Shown: positions 51,771 through 61,200 of the stretch, piece by piece
Position numbering within the stretch: position 1 is the stretch's first letter
Layout of the letters: every line of letters begins with the position of its first letter
Source: an uncultured Eubacteriales bacterium
GTDB taxonomy: Bacteria > Bacillota > Clostridia > Christensenellales > Aristaeellaceae
DNA: 61,298 nt
Direction: 5' to 3'
Assembly (NCBI GenBank): GCA_900315315.1
Contig: OMYT01000035.1
Coordinates: 1 to 61,298, forward strand
Translations under genes and position numbers: made by a program
The notes under the pieces: generated by a model
What the model was told of the DNA's origin: nothing
Seen by the model: only the letters and a program-made list of their open reading frames with translations
Databases searched by the model: none

Positions 51771-53672
51771 TCATTTCACAATCATCGCCAGCAGTTTCCG
51801 GCTGCGGTCGAGGAAGGCCGTAATCTCCTCGGCCTCCAGCGGCTGCGCCGCCATCCGCGCCAGATCATACACCTGGCAGCAGATCATCTTTGTCGTCTCA
51901 TCCTCGGGGTCCCGCTCCGCCAGCGCCTGCACGGTCGCGTTCCGGCGATTCAGCACCAGCGTGAAGCTGTCCGGCATCGGGAAGCTCTGCCCGTAGATCC
52001 GGCTCATCTCCTTGTACCGGCGCATCTGCTCATCCTCGGTCACCATGGCGGACATATCGGCGTCGCCCAGGCTTTCGAGCTTCACCTCCAGGTTTTCCTT
52101 CCCGAGGGCCCCGCGGAACAGGGTCTGCAGCTTCTCCGCATCCAGGTCCTTCCCTTCCTCGGAGTCTTCCTTCAGGCCGTCGATGTCCGCGTCCACCCGG
52201 GCAAAGGTCACCCGGTCTTCCTCCTTGCCCTGGTATTCCATGAAGCTCATGAAATTCCCGTCGATCAGGGTGTTCATGACCGCCACTTCGATTCCCCGGT
52301 CGGTATACAGTTTCACCGAGGCCGCCTGGCGCTTCTCATCGTTGGTGTAGTAGACCTTCTTCTCCGTCTTGTCGAAGTTGGCGGCCTTGTACTCCTCCAG
52401 CGTGGAATACTTCCCGTCGGTCTTCTTCATCAGGATGGCGCCCTTCACCATATCGAAGAACTTGCTGTCCTTGATGCAGCCGTATTTCACGAAGGGGGCG
52501 ATGTCATCCCAGTAGCCCTCGTATGTCTCCCGCTCGGTGTTCATCAGGCTGTTGAGCTTGTCGGCCACCTTCTTGGTGATGTGCGCGCTGATCTTTTTCA
52601 CATAGCCGTCGTTCTGCAGGAAGGAGCGGCTCACGTTCAGCGGCAGGTCCGGACAGTCGATCACGCCCTTGAGCAGCATCAGGAACTCCGGAATGACCTC
52701 TTTAATGTTGTCCGCCACAAACACCTGCCCCGCGAACAGCTTAATCTGCCCTTCGTGGGTGCCGAAGTCGTTCTTCAGCTTCGGGAAATACAGGATGCCC
52801 TTCAGGTTGAAGGGATAGTCCACGTTCAGATGGATCCAGAACAGCGGATCCTCAAAGTCCATGAAGACCTTGTGATAAAATTCCTTGTATTCCTCTTCCG
52901 TGCAGTCCGCCGGCTTCTTCAGCCACAGCGGCGCGGTGTCGTTGATCTGCTGGGGCTTGGGAAGCTCCATGACCTTCTCGGTCTTCGGGCTGCCGTCCTC
53001 GTTCTTCTCGTCGCCCACGGGCACGTCCTTCTCGACGGGCTTCGCGTTGGCGTCCTCGAGCATCACCGGGTAAGCCATGTAGCCGCAGTACCGGGTCAGC
53101 ACCTCGCGCACCCGCCAGACCTCCAGGAATTCCTTCTCGTCCGCCGAGATGTGCAGGATGATATCCGTGCCGTGGGCGGCACGCTTGCCGGCGGACATCT
53201 CGAAGTTCATCCCGTCCTTCGATACCCAGTGAACGGCTTCCGCCTCGCCCTCGCTGCTCAGCGACTCGATCTCCACCTTGTTGCTGACCATGAACACAGA
53301 GTAGAACCCCAGGCCGAAGTGGCCAATGATATCGCCCTGCTCGTCCGGTTTCTTGTCCTCAAACTGCTTCATGAACTCCGCCGCGCCGGAGAAAGCCACC
53401 TGGTTGATGTATTTCCTGACCTCCTCCGCGGTCATGCCGATGCCGGTATCGGAAATCCGGATCGTTTTCTTTTCCTTGTCCACAGACACGGTGACGGCCA
53501 TTGCTTCCTCACTGTCCGGATGGAGCATCCGGAACTTGGTGATCGCGTCGCAGGCGTTGGAAACCGCCTCCCGCAGGAAGATATCCTTGTCGGAATACAG
53601 CCATTTTTTGATGACGGGCATGATATTCTGCGCATCAATGGATACGGAACCTTTTTCTTTCTGAATCGCCAT
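51771..53672 (-). CDS. htpG: Molecular chaperone HtpG (Hsp90)
   Basis: This 633-residue Hsp90 has the GHKL ATPase N-domain (LREAVSNACDAITKFR, RISDTGIGMT, GHFGLGFYS), the middle domain with RSFLQNDGYVKKIS, and a C-terminal dimerisation region. It folds and protects client proteins in the cytosol. I chose ATG 53672, six bases after AGGAGGG; the frame extends upstream through the promoter to 53786. Transcription starts from a promoter at 53765-53737, under a CIRCE operator. Confidence 0.95.
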   Translation of the reverse strand: MAIQKEKGSVSIDAQNIMPVIKKWLYSDKDIFLREAVSNACDAITKFRMLHPDSEEAMAVTVSVDKEKKTIRISDTGIGMTAEEVRKYINQVAFSGAAEFMKQFEDKKPDEQGDIIGHFGLGFYSVFMVSNKVEIESLSSEGEAEAVHWVSKDGMNFEMSAGKRAAHGTDIILHISADEKEFLEVWRVREVLTRYCGYMAYPVMLEDANAKPVEKDVPVGDEKNEDGSPKTEKVMELPKPQQINDTAPLWLKKPADCTEEEYKEFYHKVFMDFEDPLFWIHLNVDYPFNLKGILYFPKLKNDFGTHEGQIKLFAGQVFVADNIKEVIPEFLMLLKGVIDCPDLPLNVSRSFLQNDGYVKKISAHITKKVADKLNSLMNTERETYEGYWDDIAPFVKYGCIKDSKFFDMVKGAILMKKTDGKYSTLEEYKAANFDKTEKKVYYTNDEKRQAASVKLYTDRGIEVAVMNTLIDGNFMSFMEYQGKEEDRVTFARVDADIDGLKEDSEEGKDLDAEKLQTLFRGALGKENLEVKLESLGDADMSAMVTEDEQMRRYKEMSRIYGQSFPMPDSFTLVLNRRNATVQALAERDPEDETTKMICCQVYDLARMAAQPLEAEEITAFLDRSRKLLAMIVK

Positions 53673-53736
53673 GATCATCCCTCCTGAAAAAACCCGCCCG
53701 GACCTTTGCCGGGCGCTGAATTCTTTGTACGATATT

Positions 53737-53765
53737 ATTTTATCACCCATAGAAACGAAATGCAA
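53737..53765 (-). promoter_or_regulatory. htpG: htpG promoter
   Basis: On the minus strand TTGCAT (53765-53760) and TAAAAT (53742-53737) are 17 bases apart, 65 bases upstream of the htpG ATG. Confidence 0.65.
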
Positions 53766-53772
53766 GTAAAAT

Positions 53773-53799
53773 TTAGCACTCACCAAATGTGAGTGCTAA
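53773..53799 (-). promoter_or_regulatory. CIRCE operator (HrcA binding site)
   Basis: TTAGCACTC, nine bases, GAGTGCTAA is a perfect match to the CIRCE consensus. It lies eight bases upstream of the htpG -35, so htpG should be repressed by HrcA and induced by heat. HrcA itself is not in the window. Confidence 0.95.
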
Positions 53800-53842
53800 C
53801 AATGTCCGAGAATTTAATGTTTTCATGTTGCGGGATATAATC

Positions 53843-53960
53843 TGAATGCGAGGGAGATCCCTCGACTACGCTCGGGATGACACGGGTGGGGGATGCGCTA
53901 CTGTGACGGGGTTTAATCTGATTGCGAGGGAGATCCCTCCACTTCGGTCGGGATGACAAT
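53843..53960. repeat. Two-hairpin intergenic repeat, copy B
   Basis: First unit GAGATCCCTCGACTACGCTC plus GGGATGACAC, spacer with CTGTGACGGGGTTTA, second unit GAGATCCCTCCACTTCGG plus TCGGGATGACA. The second unit here is closer to the consensus than in copy A (38783). It lies just beyond the recA stop. Confidence 0.8.
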
Positions 53961-53963
53961 TTC

Positions 53964-55100
53964 TCAGATATCTTCATCCAGCAGGGCAAGATCGTCCTCT
54001 TCTTCCCGGTTCTGGTCCTGCACCGCCTTCTCCTCTTCCGGCGTGATAGTCTTCGGGGCAAAGAGCTTTGCGCGGACCTGCGCGTCAATCTCCGCGGTGA
54101 TCTCCGGATGCTCCTTCAGGAAGTTGCGGGCATTGTCCCGCCCCTGGGCCAGGCGCTGATCCTGATAGGAGAAGAACGCGCCGCTCTTGGTGATGATGCC
54201 GTATTCAACGGCCATATCCAGCAGCGTCCCCTCCTTGCTGATGCCCTCGCCGTAGATAATGTCGAACTCAGCGAGGCGGAAGGGCGGAGCCACCTTGTTT
54301 TTGACGACCTTGACCTTCGTGTGGTTGCCGACGATCTCCGTCCCGTTCTTCAGGGCCTCACCCTTACGCACGTCCAGGCGCACGGAGGAATAGAACTTCA
54401 GCGCGCGGCCGCCGGGCGTCGTCTCCGGGTTGCCGTACATGACGCCGACCTTCTCGCGCAGCTGGTTGATGAACACCGCCACGCACCCGGTCTTGTTGAT
54501 GATACCGGTCAGCTTGCGGAGGGCCTGGCTCATCAGCCGGGCCTGCAGGCCCACAAAGGAATCCCCCATCTCGCCGTCAATCTCGGCCTTCGGCACGAGG
54601 GCGGCCACCGAGTCGATCACGACCACGTCCAGCGCGCCGCTGCGCACCAGGGCCTCGGTAATCTCCAGAGCCTGCTCCCCGGTATCGGGCTGGGAAACAT
54701 AAAGCTCGTCAATATTGACGCCGAGCTTCTTCGCGTACAGCGGGTCAAGCGCGTGCTCCGCGTCCACAAAGGCGGCGATGCCGCCGGCCTTCTGCGCCTC
54801 GGCCACGATGTGCAGGGCAACCGTGGTTTTACCGGAAGACTCCGGCCCGTAGATCTCCACAATGCGGCCGCGGGGGATGCCCCCGACGCCCAGGGCGTAA
54901 TCCAGCGTCAGGCACCCGGTGGGGATCACGGGAATATCGCGGAGGATCGAGTCGGACCCCAGCTTCATCACCGCGCCCTTGCCGTACTGCTTATCCAGAT
55001 CGGCCAGCGCATGCTCCAGCGCTTTGAGCTTTTCTTCCTGAAGGTTATCCCCTGTCACAACGGGCGCTTTTTCGGTTTTCGCGTTTTTCTTCGCTGCCAT
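53964..55100 (-). CDS. recA: Recombinase RecA
   Basis: This 378-residue strand-exchange ATPase has Walker [34 protein letters not shown] and the DNA-binding loop [17 protein letters not shown]. It catalyses homologous recombination and SOS co-cleavage. I chose ATG 55100 (AAAGGA at eight bases) over the ATG nine bases earlier. The C-terminal tail is acidic as usual. No obvious LexA box was found in the 120-bp upstream gap. Confidence 0.97.
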   Translation of the reverse strand: MAAKKNAKTEKAPVVTGDNLQEEKLKALEHALADLDKQYGKGAVMKLGSDSILRDIPVIPTGCLTLDYALGVGGIPRGRIVEIYGPESSGKTTVALHIVAEAQKAGGIAAFVDAEHALDPLYAKKLGVNIDELYVSQPDTGEQALEITEALVRSGALDVVVIDSVAALVPKAEIDGEMGDSFVGLQARLMSQALRKLTGIINKTGCVAVFINQLREKVGVMYGNPETTPGGRALKFYSSVRLDVRKGEALKNGTEIVGNHTKVKVVKNKVAPPFRLAEFDIIYGEGISKEGTLLDMAVEYGIITKSGAFFSYQDQRLAQGRDNARNFLKEHPEITAEIDAQVRAKLFAPKTITPEEEKAVQDQNREEEDDLALLDEDI

Positions 55101-55219
55101 GTCAGTCATCCTTTCACTATTACAATCTCAATCCTGATCACATATCGCCCGGACAGGGCTTTCCTTCTTTGACAGCACAATTGTATCACCCTTTTTGGCA
55201 AAAAGCAAGTGGAACAAAA

Positions 55220-56431
55220 TTATTTTGTGCTATATGCCCGCCGGATCCCGGCGGCATCCGTGGTCATGACCGCTGGAATTTTCCGGTCCGTCTTCAGCGT
55301 CTGCTGCAGCTCCGGATAGCGGAAACTGCGCCGGAAACTCCTATCAGCATAAAACACGCCGTCCCGGATCTCGCCCGTCTCCCAGCTCTCCAGGTTATCC
55401 ATCGGCGTCGTATGGGCCGGGAAAGCTTCATGGCTGACCTCCAGCCCGCCGATCGTGAAGCAGCCGTTTTCCGCATCATGCTCCGCCAGCAGGGCTGCTT
55501 TCCCTCCGCAGGGGCAGATCACGGTCAGGTTCTCCGGCTTCAGCCGGTTCTGGCACACGGCGATTGCCTCCGGGTTCAGGTCCAGCCCCGCGAAGCGGCA
55601 TTGCAGCTGCTGCGCAGCCTCCAGCGCCGTCCCGCTGCCGCAGCACAGGTCCACAACCCGGTCCCCCGGTTTCGTCACCGGCAGCAGCAGCCTGTCCAGC
55701 AGCTTCAGGGGTTTCTGCGTCGCATAGCCAGTGCGCTCCGGGTCCCGCTGCTGCAGGTGGCTGATATCCGTCCACACATCGCCGGGGTACACCGGCTCGT
55801 CATCGTAGTAGCGGTATTCCTTCCCGTTCGACCGGATATAGGAATACAGGCGCCCGTTCTCATCGATTCCCCGGGCCATATGGTTTCTTCGTTTGCTCTG
55901 GCGGTCCAGCGGAACCCGGGTGATATCAAAGCGGTATTTCTTTGTCTTTGCGTACATGAGGACCGTATCGTGCTTGCGGGAAAATGTCTTCTTGCTTCTG
56001 CCTCCGCTTTCATAGGCCCAGATAATCTCATTCAGGAACTGTTCCGCGCCGAACACCTTGTCGCAGATCAGCCGGCCCCGGGCCGCCATCCGCCAGTCCA
56101 GATGGAGGTAAAACACGCCGGTATCGGAAAGCAGCTCCCGGGCTTCCGAAATGATTTTATTCAGCAGCCGGACGTACTGGCGCTCGCTCATAAACCGGTC
56201 CTCAAAGGCCGGGATTTTAACCGCCGGGCTGCCGCTTTTCCATCCTTTGGTGCCGTAGGGCCTGCTCCGGTCAAAATGATCCCCGGTCATAAAAGGCGGA
56301 TCCGCATACACGCACTGCACCTTCCCCGCCAGCGCCCGGATCTCCTCCGGCAGCTTCATCACATTCCCGCAGACCAGCAGGTTTTCCCCGTTACCGAACA
56401 CTTCGCGGGTCACCCTGACCTGTTTATACAC
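55220..56431 (-). CDS. Orphan DNA methyltransferase (N4/N6, beta class)
   Basis: This 403-residue enzyme has the catalytic DPPF near residue 45 (VYADPPFMTGDHF) before the AdoMet site LCCGSGTALEAA near residue 265, the beta-class order. Between them is a variable target-recognition region, and YATQKPLKLLDRLLLP precedes the AdoMet motif as in adenine or cytosine-N4 methylases. The C-terminal 90 residues form an extra domain. No restriction endonuclease is adjacent. Its start overlaps the YkgJ-like gene's end by eight bases. Confidence 0.85.
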   Translation of the reverse strand: MYKQVRVTREVFGNGENLLVCGNVMKLPEEIRALAGKVQCVYADPPFMTGDHFDRSRPYGTKGWKSGSPAVKIPAFEDRFMSERQYVRLLNKIISEARELLSDTGVFYLHLDWRMAARGRLICDKVFGAEQFLNEIIWAYESGGRSKKTFSRKHDTVLMYAKTKKYRFDITRVPLDRQSKRRNHMARGIDENGRLYSYIRSNGKEYRYYDDEPVYPGDVWTDISHLQQRDPERTGYATQKPLKLLDRLLLPVTKPGDRVVDLCCGSGTALEAAQQLQCRFAGLDLNPEAIAVCQNRLKPENLTVICPCGGKAALLAEHDAENGCFTIGGLEVSHEAFPAHTTPMDNLESWETGEIRDGVFYADRSFRRSFRYPELQQTLKTDRKIPAVMTTDAAGIRRAYSTK

Positions 56432-56930
56432 TTCCTCCGCCTCCCAACGCTCTCCGCAGTCGTTTCAGTTCCTCCTGTTCCTCCTTCAGCCGCGACAGAA
56501 AAGCCGTCTGCTCCGCCTCCCCGGCCAGCAGGATCCCTGCTTCCCGCACCGCCTCCGTAAAGGCCGGATCCATCGCGCTCCTGCCCTGCCGGGCCAGCGG
56601 GCACACGGCCTTCGCCCGCAGGTCGGTCACGGCCCGGATCTCCCCGTCCGCTCCCGCCGCCGGCAGCAGCGGGAACATCCGGCAGGCCAGCGGCCGCTCA
56701 TCCCTGTCGCATTCCCCGGGGCAGATCACCATCGGCCCCGCTGCCGTCTCCCGGATGGTCCATCCGTCCTTCCCCGCGTAAAGCTCCGCCTCCCCCGGAA
56801 ACAAAAGCATGCCCGTCTCCTCGCCTTCGGGAGACCGGCAGCACGCAGCACCGCAGACACGCCCGCAGTCTTTCTTCAGGGGCGTCACGCTCTTCAGTTT
56901 TTCCCGGGCAGTACGGAGAACAGGATTCAT
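56424..56930 (-). CDS. YkgJ/UPF0153-type cysteine-cluster protein
   Basis: This 168-residue protein has a cysteine cluster CGRVCGAACC near residue 25 and CPGECDRDERPLACRMFPLL near residue 75, the pattern of the zinc/iron-chelating YkgJ family (PF03692). The C-terminal part is a charged helix (SRLKEEQEELKRLRR). Metal binding is inferred from the family. It begins in the MATE gene's stop (ATGA) and overlaps the methyltransferase start, so three genes are coupled. Confidence 0.7.
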   Translation of the reverse strand: MNPVLRTAREKLKSVTPLKKDCGRVCGAACCRSPEGEETGMLLFPGEAELYAGKDGWTIRETAAGPMVICPGECDRDERPLACRMFPLLPAAGADGEIRAVTDLRAKAVCPLARQGRSAMDPAFTEAVREAGILLAGEAEQTAFLSRLKEEQEELKRLRRALGGGGSV

Positions 56931-58309
56931 GCCGCTTGCTCCTCCAGCTGTCGCAGCCGTTTCCGGCCGGCAGTACAATAACAAAGGAAGTGGATCGCAA
57001 AGGTCACAAACCAGCTCACGGGATAGGAAAGGTACAGGACCGTCAGCGAATGATCCGCCGCGAACACCGTCAGGATCCAGACAATCCGCAGCAGGCACGC
57101 CCCTGTCAGGGACACGATCATCGGCATCACCGAGAATCCGATGCCGCGCAGCTCCCCGACCATCACATCCATCAGCCCGCAGAGGAAATAGGTCGGCATG
57201 ATGATGTCCATGCGGACCAGGCCGTTGGCGATCACTTCCGGCTCCGAATTGTACAGGCTCATCAGCTGCGGGCCGAAAAGGCGGAAGAGCAGGCCCATGA
57301 CCAGGCCGATCACCGTCACGCTGCCCAGGCAGCACCACAGGGTTTTCCTCACCCGGTCCGCCTTGCCCGCGCCGTAGTTCTGGCTGGCAAAGGTCATGGC
57401 CGCCTGGTGCTGGGCGTTCATGGAGGTATAGACAAAGCCCTCTAGATTGGACGCCACGCCGTTTCCGGCCACCACCAGCGAACCGAAGGAATTCACCGAG
57501 GACTGAATCAGCACGTTCGAGATGGAGAACAGGCTGCCCTGCAGCCCGGCCGGCAGGCCGATCCGGATAATTTCCCGCATGCTCTTCCGGTCAATCCGGC
57601 ACTCCTGCAGGTTCAGGTGGATCACGCTCCGGCTGCGGAACAGGCACATCAGCACCAGCGCCGCGCTGATCACCTGGCTCGCCACCGTCGCGATCGCCAC
57701 GCCGGCCACGTCCAGATGGAATACGATCACCAACAGCAGGTTCAGCAGCACATTGATCATCCCGGCCACAATCAGGTAATACATCGGGCGCTTTGTGTCA
57801 CCGACCGCCCGCAGCACGCCGGCGCCGAAGTTATAGAGCATATTGGCCGGCATGCCCAGGAAATAAATCCGCACATACAGCGCCGCCCCGTCGATCACGT
57901 CTTCCGGGGAATCCATCAGCTGCAGCATCGGCCGCGCCGCCAGAAAACCGAATATCCCCACCGCGACGCCCACGATCAGGGCCATCGTCATGGCCGTATG
58001 CTCAGCCTTCCGCAGGGAAACGACATCCCGCCCGCCGTAGTAGCGGGCGATGACCACGCTCGCGCCGACGCTCAGCCCCATGAACACGTTCACCAGCAGG
58101 TTAATCAGCGATCCGGTCGAGCTGACCGCCGCCAGCGCCTCGTGCCCGGCGTAATTGCCCACCACGATCACGTCCGCCGCGTTGTACAGCAGCTGCAGGA
58201 TGCCGGTCAGGATCAGCGGACCGCTGAAGGCCAGAATCTTCGGCAGAATCGGCCCCTCGGTCATATCAATCTCGTGGCGGACCTTTTCGCCCCGTCTCAA
58301 TCGGAACAT
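56927..58309 (-). CDS. MATE family efflux transporter (third)
   Basis: This 460-residue transporter has twelve hydrophobic helices, opening LPKILAFSGPLILTGILQLL with NAADVIVVGNYAGHEALAAVSS, a NorM/DinF-type motif. It shares only family-level similarity with the two copies at 21240 and 36153. It is 12 bases downstream of the metallophosphoesterase and coupled to the YkgJ-like gene downstream. Substrate unknown. Confidence 0.92.
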   Translation of the reverse strand: MFRLRRGEKVRHEIDMTEGPILPKILAFSGPLILTGILQLLYNAADVIVVGNYAGHEALAAVSSTGSLINLLVNVFMGLSVGASVVIARYYGGRDVVSLRKAEHTAMTMALIVGVAVGIFGFLAARPMLQLMDSPEDVIDGAALYVRIYFLGMPANMLYNFGAGVLRAVGDTKRPMYYLIVAGMINVLLNLLLVIVFHLDVAGVAIATVASQVISAALVLMCLFRSRSVIHLNLQECRIDRKSMREIIRIGLPAGLQGSLFSISNVLIQSSVNSFGSLVVAGNGVASNLEGFVYTSMNAQHQAAMTFASQNYGAGKADRVRKTLWCCLGSVTVIGLVMGLLFRLFGPQLMSLYNSEPEVIANGLVRMDIIMPTYFLCGLMDVMVGELRGIGFSVMPMIVSLTGACLLRIVWILTVFAADHSLTVLYLSYPVSWFVTFAIHFLCYCTAGRKRLRQLEEQAA

Positions 58310-58321
58310 ACGTTTCTTCTC

Positions 58322-59398
58322 TCAGTTTGCTTTTCGGGTCAGGACGATTCTCGTCATGACCGGCGGATTAAACACCCTTCCCGGCTGATACTCATAATGC
58401 GGATCGGACCCGAGCCCCGGGCTCACATACTGCGGAATCCCTTCCAGATAGCTCAGCCCCTGCACCAGGCTGTCCTCCGGGAACCAGCCCAGCTCCGGCA
58501 CATAAATGGCCCCCACAAAAGGCAGCCGCCACTGTCCCCCGTTGTAATGCCCCGCCAGGATCAGTCCGGCGTAGCGCATGGAGAACGGGTCCTCCTTCTC
58601 TCCCCAGCTGACCAGATCGTGCACATATTCCCGGGTCAGCGGCGTATGGGTCAGCACGACCTGGATATCGGTCGGCAGGAATTCCTTCCGCATTTCCTTC
58701 AGCGTGTCAATCCGCTTCACCTCATACTCCAGCGCCCGCAGCCGCGCCGCGTCGTCCGCCGTCAGAGAGGTGGCCCGGTCGTTCAGGTCCCGGATCTGCT
58801 TCTGAAAAATCTTCTGCGTGCTTTCCAGGTCCATCGCGTACAGTTCCTCCGGCACAAACCAGATCCGGCCCTTTTCCCGCGTGACCAGCACCGGCACGTC
58901 CAGGATCTGCACCCCCGCCGCCGTCAGTTTCTCCGCCCAGTCCGCGTACACCGACAGGCTGCTGTGCGCCTTGCTTTCCGTCAGGGATCCGTCCGTATCC
59001 CCGGGAATCAGGAACTTGGGCGTGTCCGGCGGCATCAGCGCCACCAGCTCCAGCAGCGGCTCCACGTCCCCGTCCTTGCCCAGCATGTCGCCGGTCATCA
59101 CCACGCAGGAGTACCGGGTCGTCCCCAGCGCGGTCGCGAAGGCCTTCTGTTTTTCCCCGTAGCGGGCGCCGTGCAGGTCGCTCAGGTGGAGAATGGAATA
59201 GCTTTCCAGGTCGTCCGGCAGGTTCAGCACCGTCAGCCGGAGCTCCTCGAGCGTAACCCGGCGGGAAACCGTGATGTTCAGCACCCATACCGTCAGGATC
59301 AGGATCGGCAGAATCAGCAGGATGGTGTTGCGGACTTTGTGGCCGTGGCCGCGGTTCATTTCGGAAGCGAAGATATACTGGTTTTTCTCCCGCCTCAC
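58322..59398 (-). CDS. Membrane-anchored metallophosphoesterase
   Basis: This 358-residue protein has a single N-terminal membrane helix (ILLILPILILTVWVLNI) and a calcineurin-like domain: LHLSDLHGARYG, VVMTGDMLG, LTHTPL and LAGHYNGGQWRLP. The motif normally GNHD/GNHE reads PGDTDGS here, an unusual replacement at the catalytic histidine. The start is GTG 59398 after AGGAGGTGAG. Relatives include UDP-diacylglucosamine hydrolases and YaeI-like enzymes, but the substrate is unknown. Confidence 0.82.
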   Translation of the reverse strand: MRREKNQYIFASEMNRGHGHKVRNTILLILPILILTVWVLNITVSRRVTLEELRLTVLNLPDDLESYSILHLSDLHGARYGEKQKAFATALGTTRYSCVVMTGDMLGKDGDVEPLLELVALMPPDTPKFLIPGDTDGSLTESKAHSSLSVYADWAEKLTAAGVQILDVPVLVTREKGRIWFVPEELYAMDLESTQKIFQKQIRDLNDRATSLTADDAARLRALEYEVKRIDTLKEMRKEFLPTDIQVVLTHTPLTREYVHDLVSWGEKEDPFSMRYAGLILAGHYNGGQWRLPFVGAIYVPELGWFPEDSLVQGLSYLEGIPQYVSPGLGSDPHYEYQPGRVFNPPVMTRIVLTRKAN

Positions 59399-59422
59399 GC
59401 TCCGCTCACCTCCTGCCCCGCT

Positions 59423-61099
59423 TTACGTCCCCTTGCGTTTCCGTTTGTCCTGATACATCGCTTCATCCGCCCGGCGGAACACCTGTTCCGTGTTCTCGTC
59501 CTTCCCGGGCCGGTATACAGCCATCCCTTTGGAGACCTCGATCCGCTCCCAGGGGTGCTCCGCCTTCGCGTTCCGGGCTTCGGCCTCCCGGTCGAAGTAT
59601 TGCAGCAGCTCGTCCCGCGTGTTATAGTCCGCGAACTGCGCCAGCACGCAGAATTCGTCGCCGCCCACGCGGAATACCGGGCTGTGCGCGAACACCCGGC
59701 AGATTAGCCGGCACGCCGTCTGCAGATAGATATCGCCCCGCTCATGGCCGAACTGATCGTTGATCTCCTTCAGGTTGTCCAGGTCGAACATGATGATGGC
59801 GAAGGCCGTCTTTTCCTCATGCATTTCGCCGTTTATGCGTTTCACGGAGAGGTCGAAGGCGCCTTTGTTTTTCACGCCGGTCAGCGCGTCCGTATAGGCC
59901 CGGCTGTTCAGGTCGGAAATATAGACCTGCATATAGTCGCGCATCTTCCGGAAGGAGCGGGTCAGCGTCCCGACCTCGTCCTGGCCGTGGTATTCCTCCA
60001 GTTCCGCCGTGTAATCCCCGTCCATCAGCTTCTGGGAGGCCGCAGCCAGGCGGACCAGCGGCTTCGTCAGCGCGTTCATCAGCAGCAGCGTGATCACCGT
60101 AAACACGGCCAGCAGCACCACCGCCACAAGCATGATAATCAGCGTCAGCCTTCTCCGGCTCGCGTTGATCTCCGACACCGGCGCCGTGACCGCCAGCTTG
60201 GTCTTGTTCCGCAGCGTCGTGAAGGCAAGCTGCCGTTCCACCCCGTTCGCCTGATAGCGGATCAGTTCATCTCCGCTGCTCAGGCGCTTGTACAGTTCCT
60301 CTTCCTTGTGCTGCTCCACAAACTCCGGTATCGTGCCGCTCTCCATCATCGGATGGTAAAGCACCTTGCCTTCCTGGTCCAGCAGGATGGCAAAGCCCGT
60401 ATCATAGATTTTTGTATTGCTGATCTTTGAGGTAAAGGTATCAAACAGAATATCCATTCCCAGCACGCCGATCAGGAACCCGTACCGGTAGATCGGCGCC
60501 ACATAGGATACCGTCATAACATCGCCCAGGAAATGCGCCTTGTAGGGACCGACCCATACAGCCCGCCCGGCCTTCAGCGGCTGGTAATACCAGAGGGTAT
60601 GCTCCGTGTCGTTGATGTCCAGCTCCGCTGAGTTCAGCGGCGGCTGTTCCACAAATTCTTCTTCCCCGACTTTGGACCAGAAAAAGCCGTGCTCCGTCGA
60701 CCCCAGATCGGCGTTGATGCAGTAGTAGTAGGTCACGACGCCGTTGGTATGATTCGCGATGCTGGAGAAAGCGTGCTCCACTGCCGCGCAGTGCTCCGCG
60801 ATCCCCTTATCCAGCTTTTCCTGCTCTTCCGGCGTATGCACCGAGCCCAGCAGGAACATGTCCAGATTCTTCAGCGAATCGTCCGCCATGTGGACCGCCA
60901 TCTCCACCGACTGCTCCACGCTGCCCAGATAGGCGTCCAGCTGCTGCCCGGTATTCTCGGTCAGCAGGCGCATCTTTTCCACGGAGGTCTGGTCGCTCTC
61001 CATCCCGATGGTCAGGATGCCGATCCCGCCCAGCGCAAAGATGCTGGTCAGAATCGCCGCGATCGTCACGGCCGTGATCTTCACCCGGATCGAATGCAT
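59423..61099 (-). CDS. Diguanylate cyclase with Cache sensor and HAMP
   Basis: This 558-residue protein has a first membrane helix (ITAVTIAAILTSIFALGGIG), an extracellular dCache-like sensor region of about 270 residues, a second helix (LTLIIMLVAVVLLAVFTVIT), a HAMP domain, and a GGDEF domain with the catalytic RVGGDEFCVL. It should make cyclic di-GMP in response to an external ligand. I chose ATG 61099 after GGGAGG; the frame extends into the 5S rRNA gene upstream but that part is not protein-like. Confidence 0.9.
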   Translation of the reverse strand: MHSIRVKITAVTIAAILTSIFALGGIGILTIGMESDQTSVEKMRLLTENTGQQLDAYLGSVEQSVEMAVHMADDSLKNLDMFLLGSVHTPEEQEKLDKGIAEHCAAVEHAFSSIANHTNGVVTYYYCINADLGSTEHGFFWSKVGEEEFVEQPPLNSAELDINDTEHTLWYYQPLKAGRAVWVGPYKAHFLGDVMTVSYVAPIYRYGFLIGVLGMDILFDTFTSKISNTKIYDTGFAILLDQEGKVLYHPMMESGTIPEFVEQHKEEELYKRLSSGDELIRYQANGVERQLAFTTLRNKTKLAVTAPVSEINASRRRLTLIIMLVAVVLLAVFTVITLLLMNALTKPLVRLAAASQKLMDGDYTAELEEYHGQDEVGTLTRSFRKMRDYMQVYISDLNSRAYTDALTGVKNKGAFDLSVKRINGEMHEEKTAFAIIMFDLDNLKEINDQFGHERGDIYLQTACRLICRVFAHSPVFRVGGDEFCVLAQFADYNTRDELLQYFDREAEARNAKAEHPWERIEVSKGMAVYRPGKDENTEQVFRRADEAMYQDKRKRKGT

Positions 61100-61162
61100 G
61101 AGCCTGCCTCCCGTTGTTTCTGCGTTCTTTATATTATACCAGTATCCGCCCGTTTCGCCAAC

Positions 61163-61194
61163 AGAAAAAACCGCCTGCGTACAGGCGGTTTGAT
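61163..61194 (-). terminator. rRNA operon terminator
   Basis: On the minus strand AAACCGCCTG-TACG-CAGGCGGTTT is a ten-bp stem followed by TTTTCTG, a few bases after the 5S rRNA 3' end. Confidence 0.88.
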
Positions 61195-61200
61195 ATGGGA

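Noticed and set aside
53843-53960. Repeat as a recA or htpG regulatory site
   Set aside because: The same element occurs at 38.8 kb next to unrelated genes; the htpG operator is the separate CIRCE element.
57617-59707. 696-codon plus-strand frame across the MATE and phosphoesterase genes
   Set aside because: Spans three conserved minus-strand genes; His/Arg/Gln-rich translation typical of an antisense frame.
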